Below the pieces are notes generated by a model that ran no database searches, had not been told where the DNA came from, and saw only the letters and a program-made list of their open reading frames with translations. From positions 60,150-124,149 of the forward strand of contig CAZUJF010000013.1 of assembly GCA_964619955.1 (NCBI GenBank): a stretch of DNA of 64,000 nt. Reading direction: 5' to 3'. The stretch comes from JACQFK01 sp964619955 (GTDB lineage Bacteria > Planctomycetota > MHYJ01 > JACPRB01). Positions within the stretch are counted from its first letter, which is position 1, and the number at the start of each line of letters is the position of its first letter. Below, piece after piece: positions 34,129 through 43,126 of the stretch. The translations under genes and the position numbers were made by a program.

Positions 34129-34668
34129 ATGAGCGAGCGGCCTGTAGAGCGCGTCACGCTGGCGCGGTCCGATTCGACGGCGTTCCGCTCGCCCCTGCCG
34201 GCGGGCCTGCAGCAGCTGGCGCTGGACGAGCTGCGCGCGGCGGCGGCGACCTTCGACTACCTCCGCTCGACCGACGACCCCGTGGAATTCTGGGAGGCGC
34301 TGCGCCTGGCCCGGAGCCGGCGGGCGCTGGCGCCCACGGCCGACGGATCGCTTCCGGCCCCGGGCCCCGAGGAGGACAAGATCCTCCGGCAGGAGCTCGA
34401 CCAGATCCGGACCCGCTTCGCCGAACTGGTCGGCGGATTGAAGGATTTCCTGGAGACGGCGCCGGACCTGCCCCAGCCGGCGGAGCGCTTCGAGATGGCG
34501 CTCGCCTTCCTCATGGCCTCGTCCCGCGAGCATGAGGCGGTGTCCCAGTGGCTGAAGGATCCGGAGCCCAGCCGCGCCAAGGCGGCGGCGAAGATCCGCT
34601 CCCTCGCGGCCATCACCGACCCCTACCGCGAGGCGCTGCGGCCCTGGTCGCTCGGCGCGGCGCTCTGA
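34129..34668 (+). CDS. Hypothetical helical protein
   Basis: 179 residues, no signal peptide or membrane segment, mostly alpha-helical (LQQLALDELRAAAATFDYLR; EFWEALRLARSRRAL; LRQELDQIRTRFAELVGGLK). No recognisable domain. The ATG follows a G-rich ribosome-site-like GGGGGTGGGG. It lies 83 nt after the membrane protein gene and ends one base from the convergent thpR gene. It could act with the upstream membrane protein, but nothing in the sequence shows this. Confidence 0.5.
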   Translation: MSERPVERVTLARSDSTAFRSPLPAGLQQLALDELRAAAATFDYLRSTDDPVEFWEALRLARSRRALAPTADGSLPAPGPEEDKILRQELDQIRTRFAELVGGLKDFLETAPDLPQPAERFEMALAFLMASSREHEAVSQWLKDPEPSRAKAAAKIRSLAAITDPYREALRPWSLGAAL

Positions 34669-34669
34669 T

Positions 34670-35230
34670 TCAACCCCCCAGCGGGAACCGTTCCAGCCCT
34701 TCGTAGACCGGACCCTGCGGCGTCAGCGTCGAGCGATAGAGCACGCATTCGCGGACCGGGCCGCCGCCCCAACCCCCCTGCCGCTGCTCCTCCAGGGCGG
34801 CTTGGAGCTGCGGGATGCGGCGCGCCGACCTGACCCGGCCGAGCGTCAGGTGCGCGACGAAGGGGCGACGCTCCCGCGGCACGCCGACCGCTTCGGCCGC
34901 GCGCTCGGCCGCGGCGGCGAGGCCTGCGAGCGCTTCGAGGTCGCCCGTCGCGCCCGCCCACACCACGCGCGGGAGCCCCCGCTCCGGAAAGACGCCGAGC
35001 CCCGCGTAGCCGAGCGTCATCCCGGGCCGCCGCGCCGCCTCGGCCCTCAAGCGATCCGTGAGCCGCCCGATCTGCTCCGCCGTCAGTTCCCCCAGGAACT
35101 TGAGCGAGAGGTGCAGGTTCTCCTCCGCGACCCAGGCGACGTCGGCGTCCGCGCGCCGGAGCCGCTCCTGCACGCCGGCCAGGAGCTTCTTCGCATCGGC
35201 GGGCGTCTCGAGGGCCAGGAAACAGCGCAT
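34670..35230 (-). CDS. thpR: RNA 2',3'-cyclic phosphodiesterase
   Basis: 186 residues with the 2H-phosphoesterase architecture: MRCFLALETP at the N-terminus, first HxTx-type motif HLSLKFLG near residue 40 and second AHLTLGRVR near 129. Two H-x-S/T-x tetrads are diagnostic of the LigT/ThpR family, which hydrolyses RNA 2',3'-cyclic phosphate ends. The first motif has Ser for Thr, a known variant. Length is typical. It is followed upstream on the same strand by two lipoprotein genes with no functional link. Confidence 0.92.
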   Translation of the reverse strand: MRCFLALETPADAKKLLAGVQERLRRADADVAWVAEENLHLSLKFLGELTAEQIGRLTDRLRAEAARRPGMTLGYAGLGVFPERGLPRVVWAGATGDLEALAGLAAAAERAAEAVGVPRERRPFVAHLTLGRVRSARRIPQLQAALEEQRQGGWGGGPVRECVLYRSTLTPQGPVYEGLERFPLGG

Positions 35231-35240
35231 CCGGATCTCG

Positions 35241-35573
35241 TCAGGGCCGGATCCACTGCTGGAGGCGGCCGGCCGGGTTTCGCGTGATCAGGGCGCCCTT
35301 GTCGAACGACACCGCGAGCACGATCGTACCCAGCCGCGCCGACTCGCCCCCGAAGGTCACTTCCACCCGGTCCTCCGAGAGGTGCTTCCAGGTCCCGGTG
35401 TACCGGGTCCCGTGGGACAACTGCCGGAACTCCCCGCCGGCGTTGAAGCTCAGCGTGTTGTCCTCGCCCCCCCGTTCCCGCCACAGCCCGTCGATCTTGG
35501 CGGGCGGCGCGGATTCGGAGCAGCCGGCGGCGCAGAGCGCGGCCAGCACCAGGGAAAGCCGGCGTCCCGACAT
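35241..35573 (-). CDS. Small lipoprotein, unknown
   Basis: 110 residues. A signal with lipobox LCAAGC (Cys18) is followed by a lipocalin-like or 'TIGR/DUF' small beta-sheet domain: KIDGLWRERGGEDNTLSFNA, FRQLSHGTRYTGTWKHLSED, RVEVTFGGESARLGTIVLAV. The G-x-W...G-x-W spacing recalls lipocalin-like small proteins that test for ligand or act as envelope checkpoints. No specific family is claimed. It sits 10 nt downstream of another lipoprotein gene and 10 nt before thpR, so the three probably share an mRNA. Confidence 0.6.
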   Translation of the reverse strand: MSGRRLSLVLAALCAAGCSESAPPAKIDGLWRERGGEDNTLSFNAGGEFRQLSHGTRYTGTWKHLSEDRVEVTFGGESARLGTIVLAVSFDKGALITRNPAGRLQQWIRP

Positions 35574-35583
35574 GCTTCGCCTC

Positions 35584-36189
35584 CTATTTCTTCTCGGACA
35601 GGATCTTGCCCGCCCTCTGGAGGTAGACCCGCGCGACCCGGCCCGCCTTGACTTCGACGCCGAGCGTCACGGTCTCGGGCCGCTGGGAGCTTCCGTAGTC
35701 CCGCGAGACGCCCCAATCGGGTTTCGGAAGCGCCCCCTGCCCCAGGTAGTCCATGGCCGTCGCGCCCGGCATGCCGGGATCCAGGAGATCGTAGAGACGG
35801 CGCGCGTCCGAAAGATTTCCCGCCGCCGTGTCGGAAGGTTTCTGTCGCCGGATCGGCCTGAAGAAAAGCTCGGGCGGGCCGCCCGCGCGCAGGGTGATCC
35901 GGAGCTCCGCGACGTTGTGCTCCGGGCCGAGTTTGAAGTCGACGGACTGCTCCTGGCCGTCGTAGCGGAGCTTGAGCGGTCCCGGCGTCTTCACCCGAAA
36001 CGGGGATTTGAAGACGGCCCCCTTCTGAAGAAGTTCCACGTCGAGCAGCGATCCGCCCCCCTCCAGATGGAATCCGATCAAGTCCCGCCCCGTGGTGTTC
36101 AGGATCTGGACGACCAGCGGATCGTCCGGGGCCGGCGAACAGGCCCCCAGGAGGATCAGGCCGGGGATCAGCAGCCGCTTCATGTCCAT
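35584..36189 (-). CDS. Lipoprotein, unknown function
   Basis: 201 residues (or 199 from an ATG two codons later). Lipobox LLGAC, then a beta-rich domain (LVVQILNTTGRDLIGFHLEG, LKLRYDGQEQSVDFKLGPEH, VAELRITLRAGG), a charged central linker and a final strand pair (ETVTLGVEVKAGRVARVYLQ). No family is recognised. The upstream sequence has no ribosome site but forms a large nested stem-loop (36195-36256) that would sit in the leader, so expression may be structure-controlled. First gene of a probable lipoprotein-lipoprotein-thpR unit. Confidence 0.6.
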   Translation of the reverse strand: MDMKRLLIPGLILLGACSPAPDDPLVVQILNTTGRDLIGFHLEGGGSLLDVELLQKGAVFKSPFRVKTPGPLKLRYDGQEQSVDFKLGPEHNVAELRITLRAGGPPELFFRPIRRQKPSDTAAGNLSDARRLYDLLDPGMPGATAMDYLGQGALPKPDWGVSRDYGSSQRPETVTLGVEVKAGRVARVYLQRAGKILSEKK

Positions 36190-36194
36190 AGTGG

Positions 36195-36256
36195 GTCGAC
36201 TGACTTTGATCCGTGGGTTGCCCGCACCGACGGGCGCCTACGGATCAAGAGTCGAC
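36195..36256. repeat. Triple nested inverted repeat (62 nt)
   Basis: Three co-centred perfect arms: GTCGACT (36195-36201) with AGTCGAC (36250-36256), TTGATCCGT (36206-36214) with ACGGATCAA (36240-36248), and GCCCG (36220-36224) with CGGGC (36231-36235). It begins 6 nt upstream of the lipoprotein start at 36189. Either a cruciform, or a leader RNA for that gene. No T-tract follows on either strand. Confidence 0.6.
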
Positions 36257-36273
36257 TCACCACCAGCTTACCC

Positions 36274-36312
36274 CATAACGCCGCTGGGAGGGCGTCTGGC
36301 GCCGCCCGCCGG
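36274..36312. repeat. Dispersed repeat, copy 1
   Basis: About 39 nt (starting CATAACGCCGCTGGGAGGGC) match 48844-48882 at roughly 33 of 39 positions in the same orientation. In this copy GCGTCT and AGACGC can pair. Both copies are intergenic. Possibly the remnant of a small repetitive element. Confidence 0.45.
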
Positions 36313-36645
36313 AGACGCGCACATCGGACTCGCCCCCGCGTTCGCCTGCGGAGTCGTCTTCGCCATCCGCTCGACTTCTTGGGCATGCTGCGGCCGGATA
36401 TCCCAAACTCGTCTTGCCGAACGTGCTCTCGTCGAACCTCTACGCTGAATCATACCCCATCGGGCCTCATGTCCTCCGAAGCTCCAGCCACGGAAGATGA
36501 GAGAAGTAGAGAGAAGAAGATCAGGCCTCCCATTCCCTCTTCGTGCTACACTGAACCGGCTCATAGGTCTTTCGCCGCTAATATTGAACCCTGTTTCATG
36601 CGCAGCTTGAGTGGGGAAGCCCTCGTAGGGCGATCGGGAGGGAGA
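36313..36645. other. Low-GC gene-free stretch
   Basis: No credible coding frame on either strand; composition is visibly poorer in GC than the flanks, with a purine-rich patch (36496-36521). It contains direct repeat A (36521-36575) and ends with GGAGGGAGA, the ribosome site of the CAP gene. The A+T-rich AGGTCTTTCGCCGCTAATAT around 36565-36585 may hold its promoter, but no consensus pair is clear. Confidence 0.5.
36521..36575. repeat. Direct repeat A flanking CAP gene
   Basis: A 55-nt segment beginning TCAGGCCTCCCATTCCCTCT and ending with AACCGGCTCATAGGTCTTTC plus GC. It aligns to 37836-37889 with about 46 identities and a few 1-2 nt gaps. The pair brackets the CAP-domain gene in the same orientation. 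Confidence 0.6.
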
Positions 36646-37758
36646 ATGATTCGAGCAGGATTGCTTTTACTCCTGACGGGATCGCTTTGGGCCCAGGAGT
36701 CTGCGTCAAGAAAGAGCCTCAAATTCCCGCTCACGAAAACGTTGGTCAAGAAAGGGGCGCTACGACCCGGCATCGGCGTGCAAGGGGAGATTCCGGCCAC
36801 CGCCCTCCAGGCCAAGGTCGCCGGCGAACCGATCCTCTTCCTCGACCTCAACGCCGACGACGTGCTCTCCGCGGAAACGGACGGGATGTCGATGATCCAC
36901 GGTCCGTTCGTCGTCCCGATCCCCGAAACCCTGCTCCTAAAGATCGGGCAGTTCCAAGTGGCCTTCGATGGGACCAAACACCTGCTGCTCGCTCCCGAGG
37001 ATCTGGGCGCGGCGCAAGCGGTGGTCGCCGAAGCCTCGCTCATGACGGAAATCCGAGTCCGCTCCGCCCTCCGGCCGGCGGCGATCGACCCGAAAGCGTC
37101 GGCCGACTGCGGGAAGCATATCGAGTATCTCAAGCTGAACGGAATGATCGACGGATCCGCGGGGATGCTGCTGCACAAGGAGGTTCCCGGCAAGCCGGGA
37201 TACACGGTCGAAGGCGCCGCGGCCGGGGCCGGCGGCGATATCTTCCCTCAGGCGCCGAGCCTCCGCTTCGCGATCCAGGGCTGGTACCAGACCGTATGGC
37301 ATGCCGTTCCCATGGTTGATCCGAGCCTCACGAAATTCGGCGTGGCGACCAAGTACAACATGGCAGTCCTCTTTTTCAATGGTCTCGTCCCGTCCTCGGG
37401 AAATACGCTGCCTTATCCTCCGGACGGCGCCGTCGGCATTCCCCGCTCGTTCGGCGAGAATGGAGAACTTCCAAACCCCGTCCCCGGAACCAGCTACGGG
37501 AGGGGATGCGGCCTGCCGATGTTCGTCCGCGGCGGCCCCCCGGTGGAATTCGTCACCATGACCGATCCGGCGGGAAAATCCGTTGCCGGAACCATGTCCA
37601 GTCCGGCCAAGCCGGCGACTCCGGAATGGCCCAGTAACAGCGGAGTCGCGGCCTTCATTCCGTCGAAGCCGCTGGCGCCCCTGACGACGTACAAAGTATC
37701 CTTCAAATATTCCGGCGGCATGGAGCCCACGACCTGGAGCTTCACAACCGCGAAGTAG
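36646..37758 (+). CDS. Secreted CAP-superfamily domain protein
   Basis: 370 residues. A signal peptide (IRAGLLLLLTGSLWAQ) and a conserved variable region precede a CAP-like domain: CGKHIEYLKLNGMID, PGYTVEGAAAGAGGDIF, AIQGWYQTVWHAVPMVDPSL and GVATKYNMAVLFFNG follow the order of the planctomycete/myxobacterial CAP family (usually HRxPLLDP). The C-terminal 100 residues are an Ig-like module (PLAPLTTYKVSFKYSGGM). CAP proteins are extracellular, with lipid-binding or protease-like roles. Base composition is lower in GC than its neighbours, and 55-nt direct repeats flank it, suggesting acquisition or amplification as a unit. GGAGGGAGA gives a strong ribosome site. Confidence 0.72.
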   Translation: MIRAGLLLLLTGSLWAQESASRKSLKFPLTKTLVKKGALRPGIGVQGEIPATALQAKVAGEPILFLDLNADDVLSAETDGMSMIHGPFVVPIPETLLLKIGQFQVAFDGTKHLLLAPEDLGAAQAVVAEASLMTEIRVRSALRPAAIDPKASADCGKHIEYLKLNGMIDGSAGMLLHKEVPGKPGYTVEGAAAGAGGDIFPQAPSLRFAIQGWYQTVWHAVPMVDPSLTKFGVATKYNMAVLFFNGLVPSSGNTLPYPPDGAVGIPRSFGENGELPNPVPGTSYGRGCGLPMFVRGGPPVEFVTMTDPAGKSVAGTMSSPAKPATPEWPSNSGVAAFIPSKPLAPLTTYKVSFKYSGGMEPTTWSFTTAK

Positions 37759-37835
37759 AGCAAGCACGCCAAGTGGGGGAAACGGCGAGCCAGATCACGA
37801 CCGCGGGGATCCCTGCCTGGAGGGCGGACGGTGTC

Positions 37836-37889
37836 TCAGGCCTCCCCATCCCTCCTCGTGCCACCCTTGAACCGGTTCATGTCTTACGC
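37836..37889. repeat. Direct repeat B flanking CAP gene
   Basis: Second copy of the repeat at 36521-36575 (starts TCAGGCCTCCCCATCCCTCC). It lies in the 151-nt gap between the CAP gene and the convergent GH106 gene. The rest of this gap holds nothing recognisable. Confidence 0.6.
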
Positions 37890-37909
37890 GCCCCGGGGAG
37901 GCGCGGGCT

Positions 37910-40900
37910 TCAGCGCGACCGCGGCCCGCCCGAGGGCTTCGAATCCGGGGAGCGGTCCAGTTCGGCCGTGATCCGCGCCGCCGGCAGCAGCCGCACGGGA
38001 CCGAAGAGGCCGGAGCGCAGGAACGGCATGTCCTTCCACGGCGCCGTGCCCGAGTGCGTGATGTTCGTGCGCGTCCGCCGTTCCGCTTCCGGAAGGCGCG
38101 CGTCGCCGGCGAGGCGGTTCGACCACGTGTTGGCCACCTTGACGACCAGTTCGTTGCGCCCCGGCCTCGCGGCCTCCGTGAGGTCCGCCGCGTAGGGCGG
38201 CTTCCACAGCACCCCCAGGGAGCGGCCGTTCAGCGCCGCCTCGCCCACGGCCCAGAGGCTTCCGAGGTCGAGGAACACGCGCCTCCCTTCCGCCAGCCAG
38301 GATGCGGGAAGTTCGAAGACCCGGCGGTACTCCCCGATTCCGGAGTAGCCGCGCGCCTCCGGTTCCGGACGGTCCGTCCACGCCGCAGGACCGTCCCGGA
38401 ACCGCAACCCGCCCAGCCTCTCCTCCCCCGGGAGCCGGAGTTCCCAGGGCCCGCCCAGATCCACCGGCGCCGGCAGCGGCGCCGCCTCGACCTCGATCCG
38501 GCGCCCTGCAGCGTCGGAGAATGCGAAGCGCCCCGACTCGAAGGCGGTGGCCTCGATCCGGCCTCCGTCCCAGCCGTCGACACGAAGAACGCTCTCGGAG
38601 ACGGCCTCGGCCGAGGACGCGCGGACGGGCGCCCGCAGGCCGGGCCGCCCCGCTTCGAAGACCAGGAACGTCGCGCCGTGGGACTCCAGGCGCAGACGGA
38701 CGGCGACGCCGGCCGCCGTCTCCCGCAGCACCGGCTGCGGCGCCACCCGGCCCGTGGCCGGATCCCAGCGTCGGGGGACGCGACCCGCCGCCCGGAAGAC
38801 CAGGTCCCCCTCGACGGCCTCCGAGGTCGTGTTGCGGACGAAATAGATCTCCGTCTCCCCCGCCCGGCGATGGATGAAGTCCAGCTTCCCGCGCAGACGG
38901 GCGTCCTCGACGTCGACGTCCGGTCCGATGCCGGCCTCCCCGAGCACCTCGCGCAGGCGGCGGCCCCAGACCACGCGGCCCCTGCCGGTGCGGTGCTCCA
39001 GGATCGCGGTCCCGTCGGAGGGACCCCAGAGGCGGCCGGCGATCCGGACGACCTCCTCATCGCGACGCCGGCGATCCCCCAGGCCCGTGGCCTTCACGGG
39101 CCGCGGCCCGCAGACGACCGCGCCTTCGCGGACCAGCCTCTCGATCGCCGACAGGACGTCCGGATCGATGTCGTCCCGCTCCGGCAGGACCAGCAGCGCG
39201 TAGGAGGGGCCCCCGGGAATCGCGAGACGGCCGTCGCGCATCTCCAGCGTCCGGAGGAGGGTGTCGGGACCGATGACGTCGTAGTCGTAACCGAAGCCGA
39301 GGGAGGGGTCCACGTGTTTGGGAGGGACGAAGTTGTACCCCTGATCCCCGTAGTAGTAGCAGACGTCGCCCACGAAGGCGCCCTGCTGCAGCAGGAAGGA
39401 GCCGCGTGCGAGGTAGTCGAGGAAGGCGGCGGCCTGGGGCCACCACACGAGATTCGGACCCAGGTGGGTCCCGGCGCCGTAGACCCAGCCCGGACGGCCG
39501 GCCGCGGGCGGCTGATGCGCGGCCGTGTGCCACACGAAGTGGTTGGCCCCCTCGCAGAACGCCCGGTCCGCGGACGGTTTGAGGTCGAAGGGCCCGTCCT
39601 GCCAGTGGTTCGTGCTGGTGAACGCCTCCATGTGGACGCGGCGTTTGCCGTACGCGTGGGCCGCGGAGGCGGTCTCCTTGACCACCCACAGGCGGTGCGC
39701 CTCCGGCCGCCGGGGCCAGAATTCCCCGCGCACCTCGTCGACGGCGCCGAGCGCCTGGAGGGCGTCCACGGGCACCTGGTGGATGGGAGGCCCGGGTCCG
39801 CCGGCCTCCGATTCGATGCCCAGGCCCGCCGCGCGGGCGACGTCGACGGCGGTCCGGTAATAGGCGTTCACCAGGAGCTCGCCCTGCGTCTTCCGGAAGT
39901 CGTAGATGAAGCGCCGGGTGGTCTCGTCGTCGCCGACGACGGCGCCCGAGAGGACGGGCAGAAAGGGCTTGAGATCGTACCCGCGGGCGCGGCGGAACTG
40001 GACAAGGAAGTCGGAGGTCCAGACCATGCCCCGGACCTCATAGCTGGCGAGATAGAGCTGCTTGAGGGCGCCGGCACCGAGCGGCCCCAAGCGGGCCCGC
40101 AGGCGCTCCACGAGGGGGGTGAGGAAGGCGCGCGTCGCCTCGGCGCTGAAGTGGTCGGTCGCGAGTCCGTCGGAGTTCGGGCTGGGGATCTTGAGGCGCT
40201 CCCCGGTGTTGCCGCAGACGTAGCGGATCACCGCCCAGCGGCCGGGCGGCGCGTTCCAGCGCAGGCGGCCCGCCGGATCCATGCAATCGCCGAGGTCCAG
40301 GACCTCCCCGGGGTCGCCGATCCGGAGGGGCGGAGCTCCGGGCGACGACCAGCTTCCGCCGGGGCCGCCGGGCCGGCCGTCGTGGAGATTCGCGGCGGAC
40401 CAGGGACCGTCGCGGCCCAGCGCGGGCGGATAGCCGAGCAGCTCCGCGCCGTCGCGGGTCCGGTCGGCGGCATGCGAGCCGGCGACGTTCACGCCCTGCG
40501 CATCGTAGAGGGCGAACTCGCCCAGCTGGAGACGCCCGGAGTCCGGGGCGTGGCCGTCGAGGAGACGAAGCCGCGCGAAGCGCGCGCGGACGGGCGGAAG
40601 GGCGAAGCGCTGCGGCCCGGAGGCCGGCGCCATCTCGGACCGGAGCACTTCGCGGAAGGCCCCCTCGTCGGGGGTCGTGTCGGAGACGGCGATGCTGAAC
40701 TTCTTCACGAAGAACGGCGGGTCGCCGGGCGTGTTCGTGAGCACGGCGTGCTCGAGGATCCGTCCGCCCGGAGGATCGAGTCTGAAGACGAAGTCGTACC
40801 CCGGCTGCCGCCGCTTCGCGGGCACGGCCAGCACGGCGACCTCCGAAAGGAAGGAAGGGCTTCCGTCCGGCCGTCGCGGCGCCCCGGCCGGCAGCGGCGG

Positions 40901-41395
40901 CAGCGGCAGGAGGCGGTCGACGGGGCCCGGCCCCTCGACCTCGATCTCGGCGGAGTAGAGGCCCTTGACGGCATGGCGGGGCTCCACCCAGTCCCCGCCC
41001 ATGTCCCAGCTGCTGGCGACGGAGAGCTGGGCGTCCATGCCCAGACGGCCGGCGGTGCGGACGGCGTGGGCGATGTCCTCCGTCGAAGCGTCGCTCATGA
41101 AGGGCGGGCCGGCCGGCGGCACGGTCCCCGGCTTCCCGCGGGCCCCCATGTCGAAGATGCAGACGCCGCGGATGCCGGCGTCGCGCATCGCCTCGAGTTC
41201 CCGTTCCGCGTGCGGACGATCGAGATGGCCGTTGAGCCACACCCAGTAGGTGGAGGGACGGGCGTCCTTCGGCGGATCACGGAATCCCGCCTCCAGGTCC
41301 GGCCCGGCGGGCGCTCCGGGACGGTCCGGGAGCGGGCCGCAGGCCCACAGCAGCCCCAGCGCGGCCGTCAGGACCGTCCGTCCGATGCGTCCCAT
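37910..41395 (-). CDS. GH106-type alpha-L-rhamnosidase, lipoprotein
   Basis: 1161 residues with lipobox LLWAC near residue 18. GH106 features: the N-terminal ARPSTYWVWLNGHLDRPHAE, ELEAMRDAGIRGVCIFDMGA, later SSWDMGGDWVEP, a large central barrel (KRRVHMEAFTSTNHWQDGPF, NHFVWHTAAHQPPA) and a C-terminal beta-sandwich binding domain (VFLDLGSLWAVGEAALNGRS, LGVLWKPPYAADLTEAARPG). The family removes terminal alpha-L-rhamnose, as in rhamnogalacturonan. Length is typical. GGAGG lies 9 nt before the ATG (a GTG one codon earlier is possible). It leads a carbohydrate locus on both strands. Confidence 0.85.
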   Translation of the reverse strand: MGRIGRTVLTAALGLLWACGPLPDRPGAPAGPDLEAGFRDPPKDARPSTYWVWLNGHLDRPHAERELEAMRDAGIRGVCIFDMGARGKPGTVPPAGPPFMSDASTEDIAHAVRTAGRLGMDAQLSVASSWDMGGDWVEPRHAVKGLYSAEIEVEGPGPVDRLLPLPPLPAGAPRRPDGSPSFLSEVAVLAVPAKRRQPGYDFVFRLDPPGGRILEHAVLTNTPGDPPFFVKKFSIAVSDTTPDEGAFREVLRSEMAPASGPQRFALPPVRARFARLRLLDGHAPDSGRLQLGEFALYDAQGVNVAGSHAADRTRDGAELLGYPPALGRDGPWSAANLHDGRPGGPGGSWSSPGAPPLRIGDPGEVLDLGDCMDPAGRLRWNAPPGRWAVIRYVCGNTGERLKIPSPNSDGLATDHFSAEATRAFLTPLVERLRARLGPLGAGALKQLYLASYEVRGMVWTSDFLVQFRRARGYDLKPFLPVLSGAVVGDDETTRRFIYDFRKTQGELLVNAYYRTAVDVARAAGLGIESEAGGPGPPIHQVPVDALQALGAVDEVRGEFWPRRPEAHRLWVVKETASAAHAYGKRRVHMEAFTSTNHWQDGPFDLKPSADRAFCEGANHFVWHTAAHQPPAAGRPGWVYGAGTHLGPNLVWWPQAAAFLDYLARGSFLLQQGAFVGDVCYYYGDQGYNFVPPKHVDPSLGFGYDYDVIGPDTLLRTLEMRDGRLAIPGGPSYALLVLPERDDIDPDVLSAIERLVREGAVVCGPRPVKATGLGDRRRRDEEVVRIAGRLWGPSDGTAILEHRTGRGRVVWGRRLREVLGEAGIGPDVDVEDARLRGKLDFIHRRAGETEIYFVRNTTSEAVEGDLVFRAAGRVPRRWDPATGRVAPQPVLRETAAGVAVRLRLESHGATFLVFEAGRPGLRAPVRASSAEAVSESVLRVDGWDGGRIEATAFESGRFAFSDAAGRRIEVEAAPLPAPVDLGGPWELRLPGEERLGGLRFRDGPAAWTDRPEPEARGYSGIGEYRRVFELPASWLAEGRRVFLDLGSLWAVGEAALNGRSLGVLWKPPYAADLTEAARPGRNELVVKVANTWSNRLAGDARLPEAERRTRTNITHSGTAPWKDMPFLRSGLFGPVRLLPAARITAELDRSPDSKPSGGPRSR

Positions 41396-41461
41396 CACCC
41401 GGCTCCTCCGACCCGGCCGCCTCCGCGGCCTGCCGGTATCCTAACGCCCGGGTGAGCCGGG

Positions 41462-43093
41462 TCAGGGTCCGGATTCGAGCAGCAGCACCCAGTCCGCGTC
41501 CCCGGCGCCGTTCCGCCCGGGGGTCGCGAACTCGCGCCTGCCTTCGTTCGGAAACGGCGAGCCCGCGACGGCGTGCGTCCCGGCGCCCGCGGGGTCGAAC
41601 CAGCGGGCGGCGGCGGGGCCGGGAAGCTTCGAGAGATCGACCGAGAGCGGCGCGCCGCCGCTGAAGGCCAGGACGCAGCGGAGGTCCGGGGTGGCGGCGG
41701 CGGAGAGCGCCCCGCTGCAGAGCCCGGGGGCCGGGGCGAAGCGGTGCCAGGGCAGCGTCAGGAGGAACTTCTTCGCGTGGGCAAGCTGCGTCGACCCCGG
41801 AAGCTTCATGGCCTCCCGCCACGGCGTGCCTCCCCAGTCGTTCCCGCCGGGCGACTTCCCGAAGCGACGGTCCGGCAGGTTGACCTGCCAGACGCCGTTG
41901 GCACCGTACGTGTGCCCCGCGCAGCCGCTGTTCAGAAGGTGCGCCCAGAAGGCCTCGCGCGCCTCGCGCGCCCCCAGGACCGGTTTGATCTCGAGCGCCT
42001 CGTAGCGGGATTCCCCGCAGACGACCGGCATGGGCGGCGTCCGGTTCCATCCCGCCAGCGCCTTCGCCGCGTGCTGGGCGGCGGGACTGCCGTGACCGCT
42101 CTGCTGCAGGTCGAAGTCGAGCAGCGCCGGCTCGAGGAGTTCGTCGCGGGCGTGCTCGCGCGGGTGGGTGGTGAGCAGGCGTCCGAAGGGGTCGATCGAG
42201 CGGAGATGCCGGATCACCTCGGTCCATTCCCTGCGGAGCTGCTGGGTTTCGGCCTGTTTGTTGCCGGATCCGTACCAGGGCATCGCCTGTTCGCCGGAGG
42301 CGCACCAGACCACCGGCAGCGCCCCCCACCGCGCGACGAGCGTGCGCCAGTGCTGCTTCATCTTCGCGACCCCCAGCCAGGGAAGATGATAGCCCCAGCA
42401 CCCGACGATGCAGGGCGTCAGCCCCTCCTCGACCAGATGCAGGATCCGGCGGTCCGCCGCGTCGAAATACTCCGGCCGGATCCGGGCGTACAGCCGCTCC
42501 CAGGGCAGGCCGCCGTCCCCCGTCCCGCGCTCGTCGAAGGCCGGCATGTCCGGATACAGTCCCGCCACGATCTGGATCACGGTGAAGCCCTTCTCGCGCC
42601 GGTCGGCGGCGAGTTCCTGGAACTCCTCCGGCCAGGCGAGGCGCCGGGTCAACCCCATCCACCAGGTGTCGCCCAGCCAGAAGAACGGCGTGCCGTCGGC
42701 GTGCGCGAGATGGCGCCGGTCGTCGGCCACGCGGAGCGGGCCGTGACGGAAGAGCGGATGGGCGCCGGCGTAGGGCTTGACCTCGACCTCGCCGCTCACG
42801 CCGTGCAGGGCGGCGTTGGCCGCGTCGCTGCATTCGGTGCGGAAGCGGTGCCTGCCGATCCGCGGGGACGCGTACCGCACGCGCCAGACGTTCCCGCCCG
42901 CCCAGAACGCGGGCACGCGCAGGAGGCGCCCGTCGGGGTCGGTGAAGACGGCGTCGAGCGCGACCTCGTCGAACGGATCCGCGTAGACCTTCGACGACTC
43001 GAAGCTCCATTCCGCCATCCGGTTGCTCTCGACGACCGTGGGCGAAGCTCCGCCCTGCGGAGCCAGCAGCAGGACCAGCGACAGCAGCGGCAT
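41462..43093 (-). CDS. DUF5060/DUF4038 apiosidase-like glycoside hydrolase
   Basis: 543 residues. The ATG at 43093 (GAGGGA 5 nt upstream, signal peptide MPLLSLVLLLAPQGG) is preferred to an in-frame start 46 codons earlier. An N-terminal DUF5060-like sandwich (MAEWSFESSKVYADPFDEVA) leads to a DUF4038 barrel: LAHADGTPFFWLGDTWWMGL, REKGFTVIQIVAGLYPD, PVVWCASGEQ and CGESRYEALE. The C-terminus is a 'putative collagen-binding' sandwich. GH140 apiosidases share this layout and act on the apiose-containing side chains of rhamnogalacturonan II. The adjacent rhamnosidase supports a shared substrate. A TACAAT -10 is at 43127-43132. Confidence 0.8.
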   Translation of the reverse strand: MPLLSLVLLLAPQGGASPTVVESNRMAEWSFESSKVYADPFDEVALDAVFTDPDGRLLRVPAFWAGGNVWRVRYASPRIGRHRFRTECSDAANAALHGVSGEVEVKPYAGAHPLFRHGPLRVADDRRHLAHADGTPFFWLGDTWWMGLTRRLAWPEEFQELAADRREKGFTVIQIVAGLYPDMPAFDERGTGDGGLPWERLYARIRPEYFDAADRRILHLVEEGLTPCIVGCWGYHLPWLGVAKMKQHWRTLVARWGALPVVWCASGEQAMPWYGSGNKQAETQQLRREWTEVIRHLRSIDPFGRLLTTHPREHARDELLEPALLDFDLQQSGHGSPAAQHAAKALAGWNRTPPMPVVCGESRYEALEIKPVLGAREAREAFWAHLLNSGCAGHTYGANGVWQVNLPDRRFGKSPGGNDWGGTPWREAMKLPGSTQLAHAKKFLLTLPWHRFAPAPGLCSGALSAAATPDLRCVLAFSGGAPLSVDLSKLPGPAAARWFDPAGAGTHAVAGSPFPNEGRREFATPGRNGAGDADWVLLLESGP

Positions 43094-43126
43094 GCGCGCT
43101 CCCTCGAAAATCCCCGGGACGGCGCC

